From a virus, in the IMG/VR virus record IMGVR_UViG_3300018481_000054, positions 1-32,341 of that record: a stretch of DNA of 32,341 bases; one strand, written 5' to 3'. The translations under genes and the position numbers were made by a program. Below are positions 1-7,188 of this stretch, piece after piece (within the stretch, counting starts at the first letter, position 1; each line of letters starts with the position of its first letter). The notes beneath the pieces were generated by a model that ran no database searches, was not told the origin of the DNA, and worked only from the letters and a program-made list of their open reading frames with translations.

Positions 1-53
1 CGCGCCAAATGGCCCCCCCTCGTGTGGAATTGGGAGCATTAGTTGCCCGGATG

Positions 54-62
54 TGCTATACT
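54..62 (+). promoter_or_regulatory. Extended -10 promoter for a leaderless terL transcript
   Basis: TGC-TATACT is a good extended -10 element. Only seven bases separate TATACT from the ATG at 70, so transcription would begin at or next to the start codon. No convincing -35 is present; the best position reads GAGCAT. The same geometry occurs at the gene starting at 25011. It is a single short motif, so confidence is moderate. Confidence 0.45.
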
Positions 63-69
63 GATCCCC

Positions 70-1917
70 ATGGCAGATCCCAACCACGTGTGGACTCGCC
101 CATGGAGGCGACTGCAGAACCAGGTCCTCGCCGATGCCCGCCTCGCGGACTCGCCCTGCTACAGATGCGGTGGTCCCATCGACTACTCGCTCCCCGGCAA
201 TGTGCCGACCGGCCCCACAGTCGACCACCTAGAGCCGATGATCCAGGGGGGCGAGCAGATCGTCGACCCCAGCCTCCTAGCCGTTTCGCACATGAGTTGC
301 AACTCGCGCCATGGAGCCCTGGTCGGCAACCTGGCACGAGGCCGACAACTCCATGAAGGCCCCCATCTCGAGGTCAGCCAGCTCCCAATGTGGGACCCCT
401 CTCAGTACGAGGGAGATGGTGGGATATTCGTGGCGGTTGGTGGGGAAATGCCGCCAGTGTGGTCCAGTTGCGAGTGGATTTCCGCCCTTGCTGAGGAGCT
501 AAATAACTTCGCAACGTGGCCCCGTCTCATGTCGCACCCGCACCCTCGCGCGGTCGGTACATATGGCCCAGCCATCGTGGCGATCATGGAAGACAGGCGC
601 AGGAACGACCCCCTCACCCCCGAGCGAGCAAAGACCCTCAGGTGGTGGCAGAAGCTCGTAATATACCGAATGTATGAGCACGATCAGGCCGGCGAGCTGG
701 TTTGGCGGAAGGTGCTGGTGTCCACGTCCCGGCAGGTCGGCAAGTCCGTGTGCCTGCGGGAGATAGCCCTACACCGGATGGCCGACCACCAGCGGTACGG
801 AGAGCCGCAGTTGGTGCTGCACGTAGCCAAGGATCTGGGCATCGCCGACGAGATCCAGCGCCCCGCCCGCCAGTGGGCGAACATGGTGGGAACCCCCTGG
901 CATGGAGTTGGAGGCAACGGTCGCTGGGCGGTGGAATTCCAGGGCGTCCTCGGCCGCTGGATCGTGCGCAGCCAGCAGGCAGTCTACGGCTACTCAGCTT
1001 CCCTGGCCCTGATCGACGAGGCGTGGGATATTGACCCCGAGCACATCTCCGAGGGCATCGAACCCACCATGGTGGAGCGGGAGCAGTCGCAGATGCTGAT
1101 GGTCTCGACAGCCCACCGCGAGGCTACCCCCCTCTACCCAGACCTTCGTATGCCCGCCATCGACAACCTCACCAACCCCAGCGATGACGTGCTCCTCATC
1201 GAGTGGTCGGCTCCACCCAACGCTGATGAAGCCCACATCGCCGCCCACCGGATGGCGAGCCCGTACTGGGATCACCGGCGAGCCCACTTCATCAACTCCA
1301 AGGTGGGCCAGGAGGGGTTCCGCGAGCAGTGGCTCAACATCTGGCCCGACATGGGTGGCAACAAGGTCTTGTTCGCCCCACGTGAGCTCATCATGGCAGC
1401 CATCAACCCCGGCCTCAAGGTCACCGCAGGTACGGAGTCCCGCACCTTCGCCATCTACCCCGCCGCAGACCAGACTCAATGGCATACAGTTGTAGCGGGT
1501 ATCAGTGGCGATGAAATCCTCATCCAATACGTGGACTCTTTCCCCACGGCGAAGGCTGCGATCGCACACGTAGCGCAGGAGGCTAGAACCGGGGTGCCGT
1601 CAGACCTCGTAATCCCAAGGGTCCTCAGGGGGCGGATTCCCAGGCTCGCCGGCGTCCGCACCATCGTTCAGGCCTCCGAGTCGGACATCGCAGCAGCCAC
1701 CACCATCATTCGTCCGTTGCTTCTCGTGGGTAGGGTGCGGCATGATGGGCATGAGGTATTGGCGGACCACATGGCGAGGTCTGCCCTGGAAGTCCATGGC
1801 GACACCTTGAGGATTTCTTCCAAGGAGAGCGAAGGCAACGTGGAGGCAGCGAAGGCGGCAGTTCTCGCCGGCTGGTGGGCGTCCCGCCTTGACCGACCGA
1901 GCGCCGTCGTCGTATGA
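70..1917 (+). CDS. terL: Terminase large subunit with N-terminal HNH nuclease domain
   Basis: This is the ATP-driven DNA packaging motor, which docks on the portal and cuts the genome. From the ATG at 70 it has 615 residues. An HNH-type domain comes first: C30-x2-C33, D52-H53, then H74, C77-N78 and H81-G. The ATPase follows, with Walker A TSRQVGKS (219-226), Walker B LALIDEA (312-318) and coupling motif STA (346-348). The C-terminal part aligns by eye with the RNase H-like nuclease. However, the usual first acidic residue is Y463 (FAIYPAAD), the second falls at I515/P516 and the third at N590 (GNVEAA), so this nuclease looks inactive. A TTG at 43 has a GGGAG upstream, but an extended -10 (57-62) lies just before the ATG at 70, so I prefer a leaderless start there. 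No small terminase is seen in the window. The ATPase assignment is firm; nuclease loss is inference. Confidence 0.93.
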   Translation: MADPNHVWTRPWRRLQNQVLADARLADSPCYRCGGPIDYSLPGNVPTGPTVDHLEPMIQGGEQIVDPSLLAVSHMSCNSRHGALVGNLARGRQLHEGPHLEVSQLPMWDPSQYEGDGGIFVAVGGEMPPVWSSCEWISALAEELNNFATWPRLMSHPHPRAVGTYGPAIVAIMEDRRRNDPLTPERAKTLRWWQKLVIYRMYEHDQAGELVWRKVLVSTSRQVGKSVCLREIALHRMADHQRYGEPQLVLHVAKDLGIADEIQRPARQWANMVGTPWHGVGGNGRWAVEFQGVLGRWIVRSQQAVYGYSASLALIDEAWDIDPEHISEGIEPTMVEREQSQMLMVSTAHREATPLYPDLRMPAIDNLTNPSDDVLLIEWSAPPNADEAHIAAHRMASPYWDHRRAHFINSKVGQEGFREQWLNIWPDMGGNKVLFAPRELIMAAINPGLKVTAGTESRTFAIYPAADQTQWHTVVAGISGDEILIQYVDSFPTAKAAIAHVAQEARTGVPSDLVIPRVLRGRIPRLAGVRTIVQASESDIAAATTIIRPLLLVGRVRHDGHEVLADHMARSALEVHGDTLRISSKESEGNVEAAKAAVLAGWWASRLDRPSAVVV

Positions 1918-2099
1918 GACGCCACGATGTCTTTCAGCTTATTGGTGGTCTTATCGTAGCTCTGGGCCTCGGCCTCATGTGGTACCCCTTCGGCATCGTA
2001 GCCCTCGGTGGCGTCGTGTTCATGGCAGGGATCCTGATGGAACAGTCGAAGGGAGGCGTCCATGGGGCTATTGAGTCTGACAGGCGGACCGGGCCTTAA
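1914..2099 (+). CDS. Small two-helix membrane protein
   Basis: A 61-residue protein of unknown function. Residues about 7-24 and 26-43 are hydrophobic and look like two closely spaced transmembrane helices, followed by a polar tail. The ATG overlaps the terminase stop codon (ATGA), which suggests coupled translation. The 3' end runs 38 bases into the portal gene in another frame, and the portal ribosome-binding site GAAGGGAGG (2048-2056) lies inside it. A membrane protein between terminase and portal is unusual. It could be a holin-like or superinfection-exclusion protein, but nothing in the sequence settles this. Confidence 0.6.
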   Translation: MRRHDVFQLIGGLIVALGLGLMWYPFGIVALGGVVFMAGILMEQSKGGVHGAIESDRRTGP

Positions 2100-3252
2100 G
2101 AATATTGAATACGGCAGCGACGGCGACTGGTGGCGAGGTTACACCCCGTGGCCCGGGATCATCAACGACTCGATAACGCTACCCTACGTTACGCGCGAGA
2201 TCGCGCAAGGGCTCCCAGGTATCGGTCGAGGGGCTGAACTCATCGCCGGAGTGATGTCCCAGATAGCCCCCATCCTCAAGGACGTTGAGTCTAGGCCCGA
2301 GGACATCGCCAAGACCCATGACACCCCCCTGCTCCTTCGTGACCCCACCCCGAATTGGCATGGGCTGCCCGCGTGGCTCGGTGCGGTCACGGAGGACCTT
2401 TTCTACGAGGGCGACGCCTTCGGCTATCGTGGCCCCGAGGTCTCCGACTACCGAGGTTACCCCACGAGTCTACCCCTCTTGCAGCCAGAGCGGATGGCAT
2501 ACCAGGAAGGCGAGTACATCTTCTCAACCGACACCGGCCAGGAGAAGCTCGCCCCCAGTGACATAGTCCACTTCGTTGTAGGGGCCAGATCTGGGTTCCG
2601 CTTCGGTGTCGGTATCCTTGAGCGCTACCAAACCGAGCTGAAGATCATGGTGGCCACCGAGGGAAGCCAGTACGTACTCATGAAGAACGGGAAGCCCATG
2701 GGGGTCCTCTCCCTCGGGATCGATGTCAACGTAGAGCAAGCTCAGCAGTACAAGGCAGGGTTCCTCGAGGCGGTCCGCGACTCCGGGGTGGCCGCGATGG
2801 GCAACGCCGACTTCAAGCCAGTGCAGTGGAACTCTACCGAGCTCTCCATGATCCCCACCAGGGAGTTCAACCTTCGTCTAGCCTCAGACATCTGTGGCGT
2901 GCCACCGTACCTGCTCGGTGTTCCCAGTGAGAGCAGGGTCTACGCGAATATGGAGACGGAGTGGTCAACTTTCATCAAGATCACCCTAGGCCGGTACGTT
3001 CAGGCAATACAGAACGGGCTGTCCCGCTGCTTCCCTCGAGGGTCCACCGTCGTGATGAACACCGATACCCTCGTCAGGTCCGATACCAAGACCAGGTTCG
3101 AGATCTACAGCAGCGCCATCACATCTGGCGTCATGACAGTCAATGAAGCCCGAGCGAGTGAGAACCTATCTCCGATCGCGGAGCCGAAGCCGATCCTACC
3201 GACGAAACCACCGCCCCCCGAAGAAGAAGAGGAGGTTGCAACCGATGAATGA
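2062..3252 (+). CDS. Portal protein (HK97-like)
   Basis: This is the dodecameric ring at the unique capsid vertex through which DNA enters and leaves, and the docking site for the terminase. At 396 residues it has the normal length for HK97-type portals. Recognisable parts are the wing region with WLGAVTEDLFYEGDAFGY (about 108-125), IVHF near 169-172, and the late SDICGVPPYLLGVPSES segment typical of the clip and stem area. The C-terminus is Pro/Glu rich. The start has a strong GAAGGGAGG five bases upstream, and the 3' end overlaps the protease gene by eight bases. Position between terminase and protease agrees with the call. Confidence 0.92.
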   Translation: MGLLSLTGGPGLKNIEYGSDGDWWRGYTPWPGIINDSITLPYVTREIAQGLPGIGRGAELIAGVMSQIAPILKDVESRPEDIAKTHDTPLLLRDPTPNWHGLPAWLGAVTEDLFYEGDAFGYRGPEVSDYRGYPTSLPLLQPERMAYQEGEYIFSTDTGQEKLAPSDIVHFVVGARSGFRFGVGILERYQTELKIMVATEGSQYVLMKNGKPMGVLSLGIDVNVEQAQQYKAGFLEAVRDSGVAAMGNADFKPVQWNSTELSMIPTREFNLRLASDICGVPPYLLGVPSESRVYANMETEWSTFIKITLGRYVQAIQNGLSRCFPRGSTVVMNTDTLVRSDTKTRFEIYSSAITSGVMTVNEARASENLSPIAEPKPILPTKPPPPEEEEEVATDE

Positions 3253-3784
3253 TGACAGGTTCACTAGGCTCACGGCGAAGGTGTCAGAGGCCGAGGCGGG
3301 AACCATCAAGGGGGTCGCTGTCCGATATGGGGTTGATGTCCCTCGCGGGGAAGGGCTGGCGGAGCGGGTCAGTCCGGGGGCATTCCGCGCTCAGCTATCG
3401 GCCCCCAACAGGGTTCAGGTTCTGTGGCAGCACGACTGGGACTCCCCCATCGGGCGCGCAGTCAAGCTCTCGGACAGTGGGGACGAGCTCCTCTTCGAGG
3501 CGCTCATCACCGAGAACGTTGACGTACCCGACGCTCGCAAGGCGCTGGCCCTCTTGCGGGAGGGGATCATCGACGAGATCAGCGTCGGTTTCGAGTGGCA
3601 GACCTGGCATGAGGAGAGGGACAAGACCCACCTCACCATCGTGCACGACAAGGCGCGGCTCCGTGAGTTCAGTGTGGTGACATTCGGCGCTCAGGGTAAG
3701 CAAGCGAAGGTCAAGTCTGTCGCCAGCAAGGGGGGATTGAGTGTCGCAGCGTACCGTGCACGGCTGGCCGCGCTCACAGCGTAG
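3245..3784 (+). CDS. Prohead maturation protease (S78 family)
   Basis: A capsid maturation serine protease that cleaves the scaffold-like part of the capsid protein inside the prohead. It has 179 residues from the ATG at 3245, chosen because GAGGAGG lies just upstream. The catalytic set of HK97 U35-type proteases is visible: H63 in LWQHDWDSPIG, S113 in DEISVGFEW, and E141 in LREFSVV. N-terminal features of the family (GVAVRYG, ERVSPGAF) are also present. It overlaps the portal gene by eight bases and is followed by a 205-base gap before the capsid gene. Confidence 0.92.
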   Translation: MNDDRFTRLTAKVSEAEAGTIKGVAVRYGVDVPRGEGLAERVSPGAFRAQLSAPNRVQVLWQHDWDSPIGRAVKLSDSGDELLFEALITENVDVPDARKALALLREGIIDEISVGFEWQTWHEERDKTHLTIVHDKARLREFSVVTFGAQGKQAKVKSVASKGGLSVAAYRARLAALTA

Positions 3785-3989
3785 CCCCTATAGGGGCCGA
3801 TGCGCTCAGACGGTTCGGACGGGCGTGGAGCAATCTAGCCTAGCCTACCCCTAGGCCCATATGCAATGATGTGCCCAGGCCCACCCCATCTCAACGGTCG
3901 CTACGGCCCCCCGGCTTCGCCGGCCCCCCGAGCTCCCAGGCTAGATGGCCCCGGCGGAAGAGTACCCACTTCTACGCCTAGGAGGCGGA
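3785..3989 (+). other. Non-coding gap between protease and capsid genes with two hairpins
   Basis: No convincing gene is seen here. A perfect palindrome GCCCCTATAGGGGC (3784-3797) begins at the protease stop codon, and CCGGC-TTC-GCCGG (3911-3923) forms a short stem in a C-rich stretch. Neither is followed by a T run, so they may act as RNA processing or stability elements ahead of the highly expressed capsid gene. TTCGGA (3812-3817) with TAGCCT sixteen bases downstream is a weak promoter candidate. The gap ends with GGAGG (3981-3985), which serves the capsid gene. Confidence 0.4.
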
Positions 3990-5153
3990 ATGAGCAAGAA
4001 GCTGATTGAGATGCTCCGTAAGCAGCGTGACGCTGATCGGGCCAGCGCCGAAACCTTCCTCGCCAAGCAGGAGGAAGGCACCGCGCTTACCGACTCGGAC
4101 AAGAAGAACCTCGAGGACCTCACCGCATCGGCCACCGAGCTCGACGTGCGCATCAAGGAGCTCACCGAGCTCGAGATGTCCCGCATGGCCGCCCTCGAAC
4201 TGGACAACAAGTTCGACAACGCGGTGCACCAGTTCAGCTCGGTCCAGGTCAAGGAGCCGGAGCGCGAGACCTCCTTTGGTGAGAAGTTCACCTCCTCCGA
4301 GGTCTTCACCAACTACATGAAGGCTGGCGGCGGGACATCTGGTGTGTTCAGCACTGAGATGGCACTGCTGACCACTGTCGACGCGAACACGGCGTACCTG
4401 CCCCCGGTCAACAGGGTCAACGAGCCAGGTCGCCCGACCTACACCACTCCCCTTCTGGACGCTGAGGGCTACGAGCCCGTCAACAGCAACAGCATCGAGT
4501 GGATCGAGTGGCCGCTCGCCATTCCGCTGGCCAGCGTGGTGGCTGAAGGTGCACCGAAGCCTGAGACGGCCTACCCGCCGGTCCTCAAGACCGCCAACCT
4601 GATCAAGCTCGCTCACCACATCCCAGTGACGCGCGAAATGCTGGAGGACCTGCCCCGCGTGCAGTCCATCATCAGTGGGGTTCTGCTTCAGGGTGTACGC
4701 CTCAAGGCCGAGGAGCAGGCTGCGTCGGCACTCGTCGCTGCTACCCTCCCCACCGCCGAGAGCGACACGCTGATGAAGGCTGTCAGGATCGGCATCGCAG
4801 AGGTCTCCAGCGCAGGGTTCCGGCCGAACACCGTGGTCCTGAACCCGATGGACTACGCGCTCATCGACCTCGAGCTCCTGTCGCTGACCTTCGCAGGTGC
4901 GCGGGCCAACCAGCCTCTGTGGGGGCTGAACGTCGTGCCGGCGAACATCGTGGCTGAGGGCACTGCCTACGTGGGTGACTTCAAGACGGGCATGACGCTC
5001 TTCGATCGCCGTGTCACCAACGTCTACATCACCGACAGCCACGCTGCTGAGTTCATCTCGAACATCCTCCGCATCCTGGCCGAGGCGCGACTGTTCAGCG
5101 CTGTGGTCCGGCCTGAGGCCATCGTCGAGTGCACGGCGGCAGTCATTCCGTGA
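3990..5153 (+). CDS. Major capsid protein (HK97 fold)
   Basis: The main shell subunit. It has 387 residues from the ATG at 3990, chosen over an in-frame upstream start because GGAGG lies five bases before it. Residues about 1-70 are charged and helical (KKLIEMLRKQRDADRASAET, then further Glu/Lys-rich heptads) and match the delta or scaffolding domain that the preceding protease would remove. The rest fits the HK97 fold, including the N-arm and E-loop region around 140-190 and the late A-domain segment near PNTVVLNPMDYALI. Mature length after cleavage would be about 280-300 residues. Confidence 0.92.
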   Translation: MSKKLIEMLRKQRDADRASAETFLAKQEEGTALTDSDKKNLEDLTASATELDVRIKELTELEMSRMAALELDNKFDNAVHQFSSVQVKEPERETSFGEKFTSSEVFTNYMKAGGGTSGVFSTEMALLTTVDANTAYLPPVNRVNEPGRPTYTTPLLDAEGYEPVNSNSIEWIEWPLAIPLASVVAEGAPKPETAYPPVLKTANLIKLAHHIPVTREMLEDLPRVQSIISGVLLQGVRLKAEEQAASALVAATLPTAESDTLMKAVRIGIAEVSSAGFRPNTVVLNPMDYALIDLELLSLTFAGARANQPLWGLNVVPANIVAEGTAYVGDFKTGMTLFDRRVTNVYITDSHAAEFISNILRILAEARLFSAVVRPEAIVECTAAVIP

Positions 5154-5159
5154 TGAGCT

Positions 5160-5197
5160 CCCCGGCTGGTGTTGCTCCCCCGTCGTGCCAGCCGGGG
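5160..5197 (+). terminator. Ten-base-pair stem-loop after the capsid gene
   Basis: CCCCGGCTGG (5160-5169) pairs perfectly with CCAGCCGGGG (5188-5197) around an 18-base loop. It lies between the capsid stop codon and the next ribosome-binding site, and no T run follows. It probably attenuates read-through or protects the 3' end of capsid mRNA, letting capsid be made in excess of downstream proteins. The structure is visible; the function is inferred. Confidence 0.5.
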
Positions 5198-5220
5198 CCT
5201 GGTGAAAGGAGGTAGGGGGC

Positions 5221-5559
5221 ATGGCCGCACTGGTGACCCCAGAGGAGCTCGCCGCTTCGTTGGACTGGCCCCCTACCTCCGTTCTCACTGAGCTCGAGCA
5301 ACCCTGTGATGCTGCTGACATGGTGATTCGGTCCTACCTGGACCCCGCCCTGGTCCATGATGATCACCCCAACGACCGCGAGGCTGCCCTTGCGGTGGCA
5401 ACGCAGATCTATGCGTCCCGGAAATCCCCGGGAGGGCAGATGCAGTCGAATAGCTTCCAGCCCTACATCGTTCCCCATCTCCTGGGGCCAGGGCTCACGT
5501 CGAGGGTGATGGGCCTCATCTCAGTCTGTCGCAAGTATGGGGGGCTGGTGGTGGGATGA
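5221..5559 (+). CDS. Head-tail connector protein
   Basis: A 112-residue protein immediately after the capsid gene, where gp6/gp15-type connectors that bind below the portal are encoded. The sequence opens with VTPEELAASLDW, common in this group, and continues with helical segments (CDAADMVIRSYLDP, EAALAVATQIYASRK) and a C-terminal arm. AAAGGAGGT lies about seven bases before the ATG. It overlaps the next gene by four bases. Family assignment rests on position, length and general pattern. Confidence 0.7.
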   Translation: MAALVTPEELAASLDWPPTSVLTELEQPCDAADMVIRSYLDPALVHDDHPNDREAALAVATQIYASRKSPGGQMQSNSFQPYIVPHLLGPGLTSRVMGLISVCRKYGGLVVG

Positions 5560-5918
5560 GCCCCCTGACCGACGCCCGTCAGGCCGTGGCCGCGAAGTTG
5601 GCAGACATCGGGGTGCGGGTCTACGCTAATCCCACTGAAATCCCAACCCCGCCTTGCATTCAGATCTTCGCCCCTGAGGCCTGGTTGAGTAGGCAGCGGC
5701 TGTCGGGTGGTTCGGTGGATGTCCAAGTCGGGGTCCGCGTCGCGGTGGCCATCGTAGGGGGCAACGCCGAAGCCTACGAGTACATCGAGAATCTAGTGTG
5801 GGCCGTTGTTCAAAAGCTCCCCATCAAGGGGGACGTAGACCCACCCCGGCTTGACAACTCGCAACAGCCGAACATCTACTTCGTAGATGTTGTCACAGTG
5901 GTCCAGGCCCATGATTGA
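5556..5918 (+). CDS. Tail terminator / tail completion protein
   Basis: A 120-residue protein between the connector and the major tail protein, the usual place of the protein that caps the tail tube and joins it to the head. The pattern fits: an N-terminal helix (LTDARQAVAAKLADIGVRVY), a PPCIQIFAPEAW strand region, then alternating strands and one helix (AYEYIENLVWAVVQKL). The ATG overlaps the connector stop (ATGA). An alternative is a minor head-completion protein; no catalytic motif is expected or seen. Confidence 0.6.
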   Translation: MSPLTDARQAVAAKLADIGVRVYANPTEIPTPPCIQIFAPEAWLSRQRLSGGSVDVQVGVRVAVAIVGGNAEAYEYIENLVWAVVQKLPIKGDVDPPRLDNSQQPNIYFVDVVTVVQAHD

Positions 5919-5932
5919 AAAGGAGTAAGACA

Positions 5933-6355
5933 ATGCCAGCTGAATTCCACCTTCTGGGTATCGGGACCCTGACCCTCGGTACCACCCCTCAGGACTTCTC
6001 CGGTGAGGTCTTGGGTGCCAAGGTCACCCACGAGTACGAGGACGTTGGTGAGGACCGCACGATGCTCGATGGTACGGTGCGCCCCGCCTCCACCCGTCGC
6101 ATCGATGGCTTCACTGCTTCGGTGGAGAACGACCTCACCAGTGCTGGGCTCTACCAGTACCTCGTCACCAACGATGGTGAGAAGGTGGCCTTCGCCTTCA
6201 CCCCCAATACTGCTGATGGTGCAGCGTGGGCCGGTGAGGTCGTGGCAGCCCTCCCTGGCGAGGTAGGGGCCGACGAGTTCGGCAGCCCGATCGTGTCTGA
6301 TGTCGAGCTCAAGGCTGTTGGTAACCTCGGCTTCACTGCGGCTACCATCGTCTAG
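5933..6355 (+). CDS. Major tail (tube) protein
   Basis: Forms the stacked hexameric rings of the tail tube. It has 140 residues from the ATG at 5933, chosen because AAAGGAG (5919-5925) sits seven bases upstream. The sequence is beta-rich with many Gly/Thr/Val turns (GIGTLTLGTTPQDFSGEVLG at the start, VELKAVGNLGFTAATIV at the end), as in short siphovirus tube proteins. It directly precedes the frameshifted chaperone genes, the most reliable positional marker for this protein. It is at the small end of the family. Confidence 0.8.
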   Translation: MPAEFHLLGIGTLTLGTTPQDFSGEVLGAKVTHEYEDVGEDRTMLDGTVRPASTRRIDGFTASVENDLTSAGLYQYLVTNDGEKVAFAFTPNTADGAAWAGEVVAALPGEVGADEFGSPIVSDVELKAVGNLGFTAATIV

Positions 6356-6624
6356 TGAAGCTCTCAGCGACGATTCAGGTGGAGGGCCAGGAACCTCAGG
6401 TCATCCACTCACGCCCCGTTGATATCGTCCAATGGGAGAACGGCACGAAGAGGAAGATCACTGACGGCATGGGGCTGGGTGATGTGATGCGCATCATCCA
6501 CTCGGCAGCCAAGCGCCAGGGGTTGACTGAGCAAGGGTTCGAGGACTGGGCTGCTTCACTAGAGGACTTTGATCCGGTGACCCCAGAAGTGGACCCTACC
6601 CCGAAGGATCCGTCAGCCGACTGA
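6355..6624 (+). CDS. Tail assembly chaperone, short form (gpG-like)
   Basis: An 89-residue acidic-tailed protein starting with GTG in a TAGTG overlap with the tail tube gene. It is the upstream part of the chaperone pair that coats the tape measure during tail assembly. There is no enzymatic motif. The assignment rests on position and on the open -1 frame that continues without a start codon after its stop (see the 6355-6770 entry). Confidence 0.8.
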   Translation: MKLSATIQVEGQEPQVIHSRPVDIVQWENGTKRKITDGMGLGDVMRIIHSAAKRQGLTEQGFEDWAASLEDFDPVTPEVDPTPKDPSAD

Positions 6625-6770
6625 TCCTACAACTCGCGGTGACTACCCGCCTTTCTATTGAAGAGCTCAAGCAGTTGGAGTGGCGGGAGATCGAAACCCT
6701 GGTCGATATTCTCAACCAGCAGCATGAGCGGATGAAGGGAGGCAAGCGTGGCCGGCGTTCGAGGCGTTAG
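6355..6770 (+). CDS. Tail assembly chaperone, long frameshifted form (gpGT-like)
   Basis: Beyond the short-form stop at 6624, the -1 frame stays open to the TAG at 6768-6770. It encodes a convincing helical, highly charged tail (RLILQLAVTTRLSIEELKQL, then EWREIETLVDILNQQHERMK, and a basic end). It has no start codon of its own at the right place. The expected mechanism is programmed -1 slippage, as in lambda gpG/gpGT. The likeliest slip site is TACCCCGAAGG (6597-6607), where a proline tRNA on CCG can re-pair with CCC. ACCCCAGAAG (6580-6589) is a second candidate. The product would be about 137 residues. Confidence 0.75.
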
Positions 6771-7188
6771 GGAAACACTAGCAGCCCTCAAGAGCGTCCA
6801 GCCTCTCATCAACATTGCCAACAGGGCAGCAGTACAGGGAGCTGCCCAGAACGCAGCCAGCACCCTCCAGGGCACCGCCCCGAGCGCACCCCTGTCCAAC
6901 ATGGCAGGGGATGGGCCGACGCGAACAGACGTACGCTCGGGGAGGAGCGAGGGGAACAACCGTGAGCGGTTGGTGTCAGTGGTGCTCGTGGGTCCCCGGT
7001 GGACTGTGGCCTCAGACATGGCGAGGAAGGGGGAGGGCACCATGGTCCCCAACCTCAACGCGAAGTATGGTGGCGCGAGTAGGTGGGCATGGCCTGTGGT
7101 TGAGCGAGCTATGCCCACCATCCAGGGTCGCATCATAGCATCTGTTGAAGCTGTTGAGAAGGCTGTCACAGTGAAGATGAGGTACTGA
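6748..7188 (+). CDS. HK97 gp10-like tail protein
   Basis: A 146-residue protein starting with GTG; AAGGGAGG (6735-6742) lies five bases upstream, inside the chaperone extension, which it overlaps by 23 bases. The arrangement resembles the HK97 gp10 group, a tail-completion protein: an N-terminal helix (GVRETLAALKSVQPLINIAN), a long Ala-rich helix, a strand region (LVSVVLVGPRWTVASD), then WAWPVVERAMPTIQGRIIAS. Its place after the chaperones rather than before the tube gene is unusual for gp10, so minor tail protein is the safe alternative. Confidence 0.5.
   Translation: MAGVRGVRETLAALKSVQPLINIANRAAVQGAAQNAASTLQGTAPSAPLSNMAGDGPTRTDVRSGRSEGNNRERLVSVVLVGPRWTVASDMARKGEGTMVPNLNAKYGGASRWAWPVVERAMPTIQGRIIASVEAVEKAVTVKMRY

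Noticed and set aside
43-69. TTG start for the terminase
   Set aside because: A GGGAG lies upstream, but the strong extended -10 at 54-62 would fall inside the gene, and the ATG at 70 fits a leaderless start. It is kept as an alternative only.
3978-5321. 447-residue minus-strand ORF opposite the capsid gene
   Set aside because: It is the antisense shadow of the major capsid gene, caused by GC-rich codon bias; it has no start context and no recognisable protein pattern.
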